Shown here: piece by piece, positions 7,156 through 14,283 of the stretch
How the letters are laid out: every line of letters begins with the position of its first letter
Position numbering within the stretch: position 1 is the first letter of the stretch
Assembly (NCBI GenBank): GCA_009839535.1
Contig: VXPN01000475.1
Coordinates: 1 to 14,283, forward strand
Origin: Boseongicola sp. SB0662_bin_57
Lineage (GTDB): Bacteria; Pseudomonadota; Alphaproteobacteria; Rhodobacterales; Rhodobacteraceae
DNA: 14,283 bases
Direction of reading: 5' to 3'
The notes under the pieces: model-generated
What the model saw: the letters and a program-made list of their open reading frames with translations, nothing else
What the model was told of the DNA's origin: nothing
Database searches by the model: none
Made by a program: the position numbers and the translations under genes

Positions 7156-8094
7156 TCAGCGACGCGCCTGGCCGATTGCGCTCACGCCGATGGCGGCGAG
7201 GATGACCAGCCCCGTGGTCAGGTCACGGAAGAAGGGATCCGCATTCAGGATGTTGAAGCCGTTGTTGATGAGCGCAAGCAGGAAGACTCCGGCCAGCGAA
7301 CGCCAGACGGCGCCCTGACCGCCATAGATGCTGGTGCCGCCGAGAATCACTGCGGCAATGGCCTGCAGTTCCATCCCCTGGCCCGCGGAGGCCTGGCCCA
7401 AGGCCACCCTGCTCGTCGTGATGATCGAGGCGAGACCTGCGGCAAGTCCTGCAAGCGCAAAGGTGGCGATCTTGATCCGGTGGGTGCGGATGCCTGACAG
7501 GATTGCGGCCTCTTCGTTGCCGCCCACGGAGAAAATGCGGCGGCCGAAGGTGGTGCGGGTCAGAAGGAAGGTCAGGATCAGGGCGAAGGTTACCATGATC
7601 CAGATCGAGTTGAACACGCCAAGGAATTTTCCTCGACCGAGCCAAATGTACGAGTCGATGCGCACCGAGATCAGGCGACCGTCGGAGATGACGATCGCGA
7701 CACCCTTGAAGATCAGGCTTGTTGCGATGGTGGCGAGGAAGGAGTGCACGTTGAGCCGGGTGATCACCATGCCGTTCACCACGCCGAGGACCAGTCCGAT
7801 CAGCGGCGCGAGAAGAAGCCCCAGGTAAGGATCGACATGGAGCGCGATCCATGCGGACGTGACCGAACCCACGGCAAAGATCGCACCGACCGAGAGGTCG
7901 AAGCCGCCCACGATTATCACCAATGTCATGGCTGACGCCATGATCGCCAGCGGGGCGTTCTGGTTCAGGATGTTGAGGAGGTTGCGCAGGGTCAGAAAGC
8001 TGTCGGACAGGATCGTAAGCGCGACCATGAGCGCGACGATCAGGATGAGAACGGCATAGGTCTGCAAGAACCTGAGCACCTGCGCGCGGGTCAT
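7156..8094 (-). CDS. CUT2 (ribose-type) ABC transporter permease
   Basis: The 312-residue integral inner-membrane protein is of the RbsC/BPD_transp_2 family and forms the channel of an ABC importer. Hydrophobic segments cover about 12-30, 46-63, 67-84, 90-112, 117-136, 164-178, 210-228, 240-254, 264-277 and 292-308. Family motifs include GGFDLSVG (63-70), GGNEEAAILSGI (191-202), which is part of the ATPase-contact region, and AVILGGTSIYGGQGA (248-262). Only one permease gene is present, so a homodimer is expected. The start at 8094 overlaps the ATPase stop by four bases (ATGA), and GGAGG six bases upstream supports it. It is the last gene of the operon. The substrate class of this family is monosaccharides and related small molecules, but the linked hydantoinase-type enzyme suggests a different ligand. 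Confidence 0.95.
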   Translation of the reverse strand: MTRAQVLRFLQTYAVLILIVALMVALTILSDSFLTLRNLLNILNQNAPLAIMASAMTLVIIVGGFDLSVGAIFAVGSVTSAWIALHVDPYLGLLLAPLIGLVLGVVNGMVITRLNVHSFLATIATSLIFKGVAIVISDGRLISVRIDSYIWLGRGKFLGVFNSIWIMVTFALILTFLLTRTTFGRRIFSVGGNEEAAILSGIRTHRIKIATFALAGLAAGLASIITTSRVALGQASAGQGMELQAIAAVILGGTSIYGGQGAVWRSLAGVFLLALINNGFNILNADPFFRDLTTGLVILAAIGVSAIGQARR

Positions 8095-9590
8095 GTCGAG
8101 CCTCCCTCAAGGCCTTGATGCCGGAAGAGCGCAGCCAGGATTTCGCTCTCGGACACGGCATCGGGGTCGATTTCCTGCACGAGGCGTCCGCGATCAACCA
8201 GCCAAGCGCGGTGCGCGAGGCCGAGGACCTCCTCGATTTCCGACGAGATCAACAGTACCGCACTGCCGCTCGCTGCCAGTTCGCAGATGGCTGCATGGAT
8301 CGTCTCGCGCGCGCCGACGTCTACGCCACGCGAGGGCTCGTCAAGAATCACCAGTTTCGGATCGCCCTCCAGCCACTTGGCCAGCAGCACCTTCTGCTGA
8401 TTGCCGCCTGAGTAACGTGACACATCGCCATCGATTATCGCGGGACGCACGCTGAACCTGTCAATCAGTTCACGCGCGCGCCGCCGCTCACGCCGCGTCG
8501 CCATGACGCCGAACCGGGCGAATCGTCGCAGATGAGGCAGGATGATGTTGGCACGCACCGGCATGCTCATTACCAGCCCCTGCCTCCGCCTGTCCTCGGG
8601 AACCATGACGATCCCAGCCTCGGTCGCGGCACGGATCGTGTGGTCGAGCCTGCGGCCAAGAAACGCGATCTCGCCTGTCGCCCGGTCCGCTCCTATGATT
8701 GCACGCGCAATCTCCGAACGGCCGGAGCCCACGAGCCCGATCAGTCCCATGATCTCGCCGGCGCGAATGTCGAGCGCCTCCACGTCGACCCCGTTGCCCT
8801 TGAGGTTTCGCACCGAAAGCGCGAGCTCCGAAACTGCCTTGCGCTTCGGCGGATAGAGCGTTTCGGTCCTTTGCATGCCCAGCATCGCGCTGACCAAGTC
8901 CTGCCTGCCCAGTCCCGTGCTGTTCTCGGTCATGACATGCCGGCCGTCACGAAGCACCGTAATGCGGTCGCAGACCTCGAGCACATGATCGAGAAAGTGA
9001 CTCACGTAAATGACTGTGCGCCCTTCTTCGCGCAGTTGCGCCATGATTCGATGAAGTTGCTCGATTTCCTCGCTGGAGAGCGACGAAGTAGGCTCGTCCA
9101 TGATGATTACCTGCGCCTCACGTGCCAGTGCGCGCAGAATCTCGATCTTCTGTTGGTCGGCAATCGGCAGTTCGACCGTGAGCGCGTGGGGATCCAGCCT
9201 GAGGCCGCTGGACTGCATCACTTCTTCGAGTCGCTCGGCCTCGTTGCGGTGCAGGACGCCCCAGCGGTGCTCTTCCAGTCCCATGAAGACGTTCTCGGCC
9301 ACCGTAAGGTGAGGCACCAGCTGCAATTCCTGGTGCATGATCGCGACCCCATGGGCAAGTGCTGTCGGCGGATCCCAGCGACCGACCCCTTGGTCGAAGA
9401 CGGCCAGCGACCCGCTGCTGGCCTGGTAGTACCCGCCCAGCACCTTGCCAAGTGTCGACTTGCCGGCACCGTTCTCGCCGATGAGCCCGTGAATTGAACC
9501 GGCGGCGATTTCGACGTCGATGCCCGAAAGCACTTCGACGTCGCCAAAGCGTACCGTGATCCCTTGCGCTGTCAGGGCGGCCTGCGTCAT
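8091..9590 (-). CDS. CUT2 (ribose-type) ABC transporter ATPase, double nucleotide-binding domain
   Basis: The 499-residue cytoplasmic protein has two fused ABC domains, as in RbsA/MglA. Domain 1 has Walker A GENGAGKST (38-46), Q-loop MHQELQL, Walker B IIMDEP (162-167) and H-loop His198, but a degenerate signature (PIADQQK, 142-148). Domain 2 has a degenerate Walker A without lysine (GLVGSGRSE, 285-293), a canonical signature YSGGNQQK (393-400) and Walker B VILDEPSRGVD (414-424). This split pattern is normal for the family and gives one competent composite ATP site. The start at 9590 overlaps the HyuB stop as ATGA. Unlike its neighbours it has no recognisable Shine-Dalgarno sequence in the 18 bases upstream, so translation probably depends on coupling to HyuB. 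The gene is intact and of standard length. Confidence 0.96.
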   Translation of the reverse strand: MTQAALTAQGITVRFGDVEVLSGIDVEIAAGSIHGLIGENGAGKSTLGKVLGGYYQASSGSLAVFDQGVGRWDPPTALAHGVAIMHQELQLVPHLTVAENVFMGLEEHRWGVLHRNEAERLEEVMQSSGLRLDPHALTVELPIADQQKIEILRALAREAQVIIMDEPTSSLSSEEIEQLHRIMAQLREEGRTVIYVSHFLDHVLEVCDRITVLRDGRHVMTENSTGLGRQDLVSAMLGMQRTETLYPPKRKAVSELALSVRNLKGNGVDVEALDIRAGEIMGLIGLVGSGRSEIARAIIGADRATGEIAFLGRRLDHTIRAATEAGIVMVPEDRRRQGLVMSMPVRANIILPHLRRFARFGVMATRRERRRARELIDRFSVRPAIIDGDVSRYSGGNQQKVLLAKWLEGDPKLVILDEPSRGVDVGARETIHAAICELAASGSAVLLISSEIEEVLGLAHRAWLVDRGRLVQEIDPDAVSESEILAALFRHQGLEGGST

Positions 9591-11287
9591 CGCGGCAACG
9601 ATGCAGCCTCATCAACGGTTCCGTCCGCCCCGATCACGACCCCGTAGTCACGCCACGCCGCTTCCGGGGTAAGGAACCCCTTCTTCACGTCCCGTGCCAC
9701 CTCATCGTGCGGGCGCTGCATCGGATCGCCGTTCCCACCGCCACCGCCGGTCTTCGTCTCCACGACCGTGTCGGCACCAAGGCCGCGTGCCGCCATCTTC
9801 AGGAGCGATTCCTGCCTGCCGTCGGGTTGGGTGATCGTCACCTCGGGACCCGCTCCGTCGCCACCGCCGTTCAAGCCCCAGGCCGGCGTGTGCGAACGTT
9901 CGAACCAGATCGCGCCGAAGCAGTCCTCAAGCGCGCGATAGCGGCGCACTACGCCACAGCCACCACGCCAGCGCCCGGGACCGCCACTGTCGGGACGAAT
10001 GGAGAACTCTTCGAGGCGAACCGGGAACTTTGTTTCCATCACCTCAGCCGGAATGTTGCGGAATCCGCCGTTCACCAGGTTGATCAACGCGCTTTCCCCG
10101 TCGCCATCCGCACGGCCACCCCAGCCACCGGCGGTCGGTTCGATCGACATCCATTGGCCGCGCCGCTCGTCCACCGAGAAAAACCCCGCCACCATCGAGT
10201 CGCCGTAATGTGCCGCGGTCGAACGTTCGGGCATGGCCTCGCTGAGGCAGGAGATGAAGAGGTCGGCCAAGAGCCCGAGCCCGGTGAAATACCACTCGCA
10301 GGCAGCGGGCTCCCTGGCATTGAACATGCAGTCCTCGGGCAGTACGACTTTCATTGTCTCGAAGGAGCCGCCGGTGATGGCCCGGTCGGGGTTGATCATC
10401 GTCTTGTAGGCCAGTCTCAGGAGGCTCTCCGTCTGGCTCGCCCCGCAATTGACCGAGCCTGGCACCGAACCGGAGGTTCCGGTGAGGTCGACGATCACTT
10501 CCTCGCCCCTCACCGTGAGCGTCAGCGCAACCTTGATCGGCTCCTTGCCGACTCCGTCGTCGTCGAGATAGCCCTCGCGCGACCATGTTCCGTCCGTGAT
10601 CGCGGAAATCGCGGCGCGATCAAGCTGGCGCGCCTGTTCGAATATGTCATGACAGGCGGCGCGATAGGTTTCGGCCCCGATTCGGTCGAGCAGCTGGGCG
10701 AGCCGCCGTTCGCCGGTGCGGATCGCCGCGATCTGGGCGCCGAGATCGCCGATCGTGGCGTCCTTGAACCGCGTGTTCAGCCGAAAGTGGTCGTACCATT
10801 CACGGATTGGTTCGCCTCGCGAAACGATCCTCGTCGGCCCGAGCCTCAGCCCTTCCTGGAAGATGTTCATCGAACCCATGACCGAGCCCGGATCCATGGC
10901 GCCGATATCGTTCCAATGCGCCCGGGCTGCACCGAAGCCTACAAGCTCTCCATGGAAGAAGATCGGTCCGATGGCGGTGATGTCGTGCAAGTGCGTGCCC
11001 TGCATGTAGCTGTCGTTCATCACGAAGATGTCGCCCTCGCAAATGTCATCGCCGTAATAGTCCTTGACGTGGTTCACGCAGACGTCGATTGCACCGATGA
11101 AGAGGGGCACACCGGTCGACTGGCCGAGCATGTTGCCTTGCTCGTCCATCAGCGCCACCGCCGAATCCTTGCCCTCGTATATCACGGCAGAATGGGCCGA
11201 GCGCCAGAGCGAGGCATTCATGTCTTCGGCACAGGAGATCACGAAATTGCGCACCACTTCGGTGGTCACTGGATCGGCCTTCCTCAT
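9587..11287 (-). CDS. hyuB: Hydantoinase B/oxoprolinase-family subunit
   Basis: The 566-residue protein belongs to the hydantoinase B family, partner of HyuA in ATP-dependent hydantoinases, 5-oxoprolinases and related acetone/acetophenone carboxylases. Visible family motifs are NDSYMQGTHLHD (91-102) and AHWNDIG (123-129), which hold likely metal- or substrate-binding residues, EPTAGGWGGRADGDG (383-397), RPDSGGPGRWRGG (431-443) and the glycine-rich GGGGGNGDP (514-522) near the C-terminus, followed by the usual YGVVI ending. The length is normal for a separate B subunit. The start at 11287 overlaps the HyuA stop as ATGA and has GGAGG six bases upstream. With HyuA it probably hydrolyses, or less likely carboxylates, a small cyclic amide or ketone using ATP. 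The substrate cannot be told from sequence; N-methylhydantoin, hydantoins and 5-oxoproline are family precedents. Confidence 0.93.
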   Translation of the reverse strand: MRKADPVTTEVVRNFVISCAEDMNASLWRSAHSAVIYEGKDSAVALMDEQGNMLGQSTGVPLFIGAIDVCVNHVKDYYGDDICEGDIFVMNDSYMQGTHLHDITAIGPIFFHGELVGFGAARAHWNDIGAMDPGSVMGSMNIFQEGLRLGPTRIVSRGEPIREWYDHFRLNTRFKDATIGDLGAQIAAIRTGERRLAQLLDRIGAETYRAACHDIFEQARQLDRAAISAITDGTWSREGYLDDDGVGKEPIKVALTLTVRGEEVIVDLTGTSGSVPGSVNCGASQTESLLRLAYKTMINPDRAITGGSFETMKVVLPEDCMFNAREPAACEWYFTGLGLLADLFISCLSEAMPERSTAAHYGDSMVAGFFSVDERRGQWMSIEPTAGGWGGRADGDGESALINLVNGGFRNIPAEVMETKFPVRLEEFSIRPDSGGPGRWRGGCGVVRRYRALEDCFGAIWFERSHTPAWGLNGGGDGAGPEVTITQPDGRQESLLKMAARGLGADTVVETKTGGGGGNGDPMQRPHDEVARDVKKGFLTPEAAWRDYGVVIGADGTVDEAASLPR

Positions 11288-13308
11288 GACGTGCCTCCCT
11301 TTGTCAGGACCAGATGCCCGCCCTCGGCCAGACGTGCCTGCCAGGTGGGAGGCAACAACGTGGTGGCCGTGGCTTCCTCGATGATCGCGGGACCGTGAAC
11401 GATGCGGTCAGTCGCGATCGCATTGCGGTCAAGTATTTGCGTTGCCTGCGCCGCCCCGTCAAAGTAGACGTCCCGCGCCCGTGCGGCCTTGGCTGCGAGC
11501 GGCGCCGGTGGAGCACTCTCGGGTCGCGGGAGATGCCCGAGAGCGGCAAGCCGGATATTGGCCATTTCCACCCGGTTTTCCGGGCTGTTGTGGCCGTATT
11601 GCCGCGCATAGGCGGCGTCAAAGCCCTTGCGCACGCAATCCATGTCGATAGGGCCGTCTGCCAGCGGGATCGTCAGAACGTATTCCTGCCCATGGTAGCG
11701 AAAGTCGATCGCACGTTCAAAACTGATGTCGTCGGGCGCGATGCCCTCCGCGATCAGGTGATCGCGGCCCCGCCCCGCAAGGGCCTCGAAGGCATCCTCG
11801 AGGCGCGAAAGCTCCATGCGATCCCAGAAACCGTAGAGCGTTTCCTTGAAGTCGTGTCGAACATCCGTCTGAAGCATGCCCCAAGCCGAAAAGGCGCCGG
11901 GGTGAACCGGGATGATCACTTCGCCGACTCGAAGCTCCTCGGCCAAGGCCGTCGCTTGGGCAGGCCCGGCACCACCGAATGCCACCAGCGAGAAGTCGCG
12001 AGGATCGATGCCGCGCCGCACGGTGATTGTGCGGATCGCGTCCGCCATCTTGGAGTTGACGATGTCGACCACGCCCTGCGCCATGTCTTCGGCGCTCATG
12101 CCGAAGCGATCCCCCATGGCCGCGAGTGCGTCTCGTGCGGCGCTGCGGTCTAGCGCCATGCTTCCTCCCGCGAAATTCGAGCCGTCGAGCCGGCCCAGTA
12201 CGAGGTTCGCGTCAGACACCGTCGGCTCGGTCCCGCCGAGGCCGTAGCAGACCGGGCCGGGTTTCGAGCCTGCCGATTGCGGCCCGACGCGCATTGCCTC
12301 GGCTTCTTCCCAGGCGATTGACCCGCCGCCCGCGCCAATCACGTGGATGTCGACCACCGACATCTGCACGGGCAGCCCTTCGAGCTTGGCCTCGTTCGAG
12401 GTCGACGGCTGACCGTCGACGATCAGGCTCGCATCAAAGGAAGTGCCGCCCATGTCGACGCAAATCAGGTTCGCCCGCCCGGTCGCTGCAGCGAGCGCCC
12501 GGCCGCCAATGGCACCTCCGACAGGTCCGGAGAGCAGCGATTGCAAGGGTGTCTCGCAGGCTGCTCCAGCGCTCATCACCCCGCCGTTGGATTCCATCAC
12601 GTGCAGCCCGCCGCCAGGCAGGCGGTCTGCCAGCGCCTCGATCAGCGTTTCGAGGTATTGCCGAACCACCGGAGCGAGATAGGCGTCCATCACCGTGGTC
12701 GAGATGCGCTCGAACTCGCGCCATTCCGGACTGATCCGGTGCGACAGCGCAATCGGGATCCCGGGCAGGCGACCCTGGAGATACCTGGCCGCCTCCAGTT
12801 CGTGCTCCGGGTTCTTGAAGCTGAACAGCAAGGCGATCGCAATCGCCTCGTAGCCTTCCGTCGCGGCGGCGTCGACGAGCCGGTCGAGATCCGGAAGGTG
12901 CAGCGGGTCGACCTCCTTGCCTTCGGCCGACATGCGTCCAGTCAGCGTATAGGTGTGCTCCACGGGAGTAAGGGGTGCGGGCTTGTTCCAGCGGATGGAG
13001 AAGATCTCGCCCCGATCGTTGCCCTGGATCGTGTAAATGTCGCGAAAGTTCGCGTTGGTGACAAGCGCGACCCTTGCGCCGCAGCGCGTAAGCAGCGCGT
13101 TCAGCCCCACCGTCGTGCCGTGCACGAAGAACCCGATCGAGTCAGACTCGCCGACGACCTCGCTGATGCCGGTCAGGACTGCGAGCGCAGGGTTCTCCGG
13201 TGTCGAAAGTACCTTGGTCGCGCCGCAGATGCCGGTTTCGCTGTCCTGGTAGACAATGTCCGTGAACGTCCCGCCGATATCGGCGGCAACGCGGTAGTTG
13301 TTTCCCAT
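11284..13308 (-). CDS. hyuA: Hydantoinase A/oxoprolinase-family ATP-binding subunit
   Basis: The 674-residue protein is the HyuA partner, with an ASKHA-like ATP-binding fold. It has an N-terminal phosphate motif DIGGTFTD (10-17), HGTTVGLNALL (63-73), LLSGPVGG (258-265), a second phosphate-type motif DMGGTSFD (285-292), GAGGGSIAW (325-333), an SAGSKPGPVCYG-type motif (345-356), GGTEPTVSDANLVLG (358-372) and AFGGAGPAQA (443-452). The length is normal. The start at 13308 is chosen because the family begins just before the DIGGTFTD motif and GGAGG lies nine bases upstream; the in-frame ATG at 13365 would add 19 non-family residues and fall against the preceding gene's stop. It is the second gene of the operon, 63 bp after the binding-protein gene and overlapping hyuB by four bases. 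The protein activates the substrate by ATP-dependent phosphorylation, by analogy with characterised hydantoinase A and acetone carboxylase beta subunits. Confidence 0.94.
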   Translation of the reverse strand: MGNNYRVAADIGGTFTDIVYQDSETGICGATKVLSTPENPALAVLTGISEVVGESDSIGFFVHGTTVGLNALLTRCGARVALVTNANFRDIYTIQGNDRGEIFSIRWNKPAPLTPVEHTYTLTGRMSAEGKEVDPLHLPDLDRLVDAAATEGYEAIAIALLFSFKNPEHELEAARYLQGRLPGIPIALSHRISPEWREFERISTTVMDAYLAPVVRQYLETLIEALADRLPGGGLHVMESNGGVMSAGAACETPLQSLLSGPVGGAIGGRALAAATGRANLICVDMGGTSFDASLIVDGQPSTSNEAKLEGLPVQMSVVDIHVIGAGGGSIAWEEAEAMRVGPQSAGSKPGPVCYGLGGTEPTVSDANLVLGRLDGSNFAGGSMALDRSAARDALAAMGDRFGMSAEDMAQGVVDIVNSKMADAIRTITVRRGIDPRDFSLVAFGGAGPAQATALAEELRVGEVIIPVHPGAFSAWGMLQTDVRHDFKETLYGFWDRMELSRLEDAFEALAGRGRDHLIAEGIAPDDISFERAIDFRYHGQEYVLTIPLADGPIDMDCVRKGFDAAYARQYGHNSPENRVEMANIRLAALGHLPRPESAPPAPLAAKAARARDVYFDGAAQATQILDRNAIATDRIVHGPAIIEEATATTLLPPTWQARLAEGGHLVLTKGGTS

Positions 13309-13313
13309 GCGCC

Positions 13314-13328
13314 CTGTCCTCCCGACAG
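13314..13328 (-). promoter_or_regulatory. hyuA ribosome binding site inside a small hairpin
   Basis: The minus strand reads CTGTC-GGGAG-GACAG: a perfect 5-bp stem whose loop and 3' arm contain the Shine-Dalgarno GGAGG (13318-13322). The site fixes the hyuA start at 13308. The stem is short, but it could limit ribosome access and so lower HyuA synthesis relative to the binding protein. Confidence 0.5.
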
Positions 13329-13330
13329 AA

Positions 13331-13357
13331 CCGGCCGGGGCGGCTGGCCCCGGCCGG
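13331..13357 (-). promoter_or_regulatory. Perfect 10-bp GC hairpin between the binding-protein gene and hyuA
   Basis: CCGGCCGGGG (13331-13340) and CCCCGGCCGG (13348-13357) are exact reverse complements with a 7-base loop. The hairpin starts 14 bases after the binding-protein stop codon. With no T-run it is more likely an mRNA 3'-end stabiliser or partial terminator than a full intrinsic terminator, the usual device for making binding protein in excess of the downstream gene products. Confidence 0.65.
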
Positions 13358-13371
13358 ATTCCCATTGCGGA

Positions 13372-14283
13372 CTACTGTTCCCACTCTGCTATGAAGTCGG
13401 GATGCGCCGCGAGTATCTCGGAGGTGATCATTGCCTCGATCGGTCCTGCCGTGTCCATGTTGATCACATTGGTCACCGGCTTTCCCTCGATGGCATTGAT
13501 GACCTGCTCGGCCGCAAGCGCGCCCATCGTTTTCGGGAAGTAGGCCAGCGTTGCGTCCCAGCGTCCCTCGCGAATCGCATCGATGGCGATCTGCGCCGCG
13601 CCGCCCCCGGTGAGATAGAGATCGGCGGGATTGTAGCCCGCCGCCTCGAGCGCGATTTCCACGCCCACGAGGTGCTGGTCTGCGTTCGAGAGAACGGCAT
13701 GCACGTCCGAATTGGCCTGCAGAATGTCGGTCATCGCCTGCAGGCTCGGATCCGGCGCATACCAGCCCTCGCCAACCGCGACGACGTTGACGTTTGCATG
13801 ACCCGCCAGCACCTTTTCGAAGGTTTCAAGCCGCAGGTTGTCGAACGGGAAGATCTTCGCGCCGATGATTATGACCACATTGCAGGGGTCCTTGTCGGCG
13901 CAATGCGCAGCCACCAGCTCGGCCTGGTGGGTGGCGCCAGGCACCGGCGGAGAAGCCGCGGTGACAGTGATGCCCTCGACCTGCGGCTCCAGCACGTTCA
14001 ACTCCGGCCCGACGGGAAAGAGTACCGTGCCGATCGGAACGCCGGCGGCAATCACCTGCTCGAATGCGCCCGCAATGCCGACGCTGTCATTCGGCGCGAC
14101 GATCATCCCGTCAAACTGTCCGCCGGCCAGAACGTCCTCGATCTGGCTGTACTGAAGAGCGGCGTCGAACTGGCCGTCGAATATCTCGCTTTCGTAGCCC
14201 AGTCTTGCCGCTGCTTCCTGCACACCTTCATAGGTTGCCTGATTGAAGCCGTTCTGCGAGGCCGCGGCAAAGTAGGCGATCTT
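13372..14283 (-). CDS. Sugar-type periplasmic substrate-binding protein, 5' end beyond the window
   Basis: A fragment of 303 residues is present and the reading frame continues past the right edge. The first visible residues, KIAYFAAASQNGFNQAT, are the first beta strand and helix of a Peripla_BP_4 (RbsB-like) protein, so only the signal peptide and a few residues should be missing. Later family landmarks are DGMIVAPNDS in the N-terminal lobe, VLSNADQHLVGVEIALEAAG, and the C-terminal LAYFPKTMGALAAEQVINAI. A GTG at 14223 could be mistaken for a start but would remove the first strand. The protein captures the ligand in the periplasm and delivers it to the permease/ATPase at the other end of the operon. 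It has a Cys pair (AAHCADKDPC) in the region between the lobes that might form a disulfide. It is apparently the first gene of this part of the operon. The ligand is unknown and may not be a sugar, given the hydantoinase genes. Confidence 0.93.
   Translation of the reverse strand, partial: KIAYFAAASQNGFNQATYEGVQEAAARLGYESEIFDGQFDAALQYSQIEDVLAGGQFDGMIVAPNDSVGIAGAFEQVIAAGVPIGTVLFPVGPELNVLEPQVEGITVTAASPPVPGATHQAELVAAHCADKDPCNVVIIIGAKIFPFDNLRLETFEKVLAGHANVNVVAVGEGWYAPDPSLQAMTDILQANSDVHAVLSNADQHLVGVEIALEAAGYNPADLYLTGGGAAQIAIDAIREGRWDATLAYFPKTMGALAAEQVINAIEGKPVTNVINMDTAGPIEAMITSEILAAHPDFIAEWEQ

Noticed and set aside
8532..9497. Plus-strand frame of 321 codons opposite the ABC ATPase gene
   Set aside because: It is antisense to conserved Walker and signature motifs and has no independent protein features.
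9707..11398. Plus-strand frame of 563 codons opposite hyuB
   Set aside because: It is antisense to a complete hyuB with all family motifs. Long antisense frames are expected in GC-rich genes.
14221..14223. GTG as the start codon of the binding-protein gene
   Set aside because: The 20 upstream in-frame codons encode the expected first strand and helix of the fold (KIAYFAAASQNGF), so the gene continues beyond the window.

Overview
The window looks like chromosomal DNA from a GC-rich proteobacterium, most likely an alphaproteobacterium of the Rhodobacterales or Rhizobiales type. This is inferred from the GC-rich third codon positions, a long PutA without a DNA-binding domain, ATGA-coupled ABC operons, and a secreted HNH nuclease with 'excalibur' repeats. 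No rRNA, tRNA, CRISPR array, insertion sequence or phage gene was recognised.

Layout, left to right. (1) Positions 1-320 hold no recognisable gene. (2) 321-1229 (-) is a DapA/NanA-family class I aldolase or lyase with an unusual active-site motif. (3) 1230-1969 is a long non-coding-looking gap with a perfect operator-like palindrome. (4) 1970-2968 (+) is a secreted HNH-type nuclease ending in two nearly identical 47-residue calcium-binding repeats. (5) 3128-6736 (-) is putA, encoding a bifunctional proline dehydrogenase/delta-1-pyrroline-5-carboxylate dehydrogenase. It converges on the nuclease gene. (6) 6737-7155 is intergenic, with a perfect 9-bp hairpin in the putA leader and a larger inverted repeat just past the next operon. 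(7) 7156 to the right edge (-) is one operon, read right to left: a sugar-type periplasmic binding protein (cut by the window edge), HyuA, HyuB, a double-domain ABC ATPase and an ABC permease.

The operon is the most interesting unit. It joins a complete CUT2 (ribose-type) ABC importer to both subunits of a hydantoinase/5-oxoprolinase-type ATP-dependent enzyme. The last three junctions (HyuA/HyuB, HyuB/ATPase, ATPase/permease) all overlap by exactly four bases (ATGA), so enzyme and transporter are translationally linked. The binding-protein gene is separated from hyuA by 63 bp containing a perfect 10-bp GC hairpin, a common way to keep binding-protein mRNA more abundant than the rest. The likely role is import and ATP-driven ring opening of a small cyclic amide or carbonyl compound. 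The actual substrate cannot be read from the sequence.

The DapA-like enzyme and PutA suggest a wider neighbourhood of amino-acid or keto-acid catabolism, but they are separate transcription units and no regulator is visible in the window.
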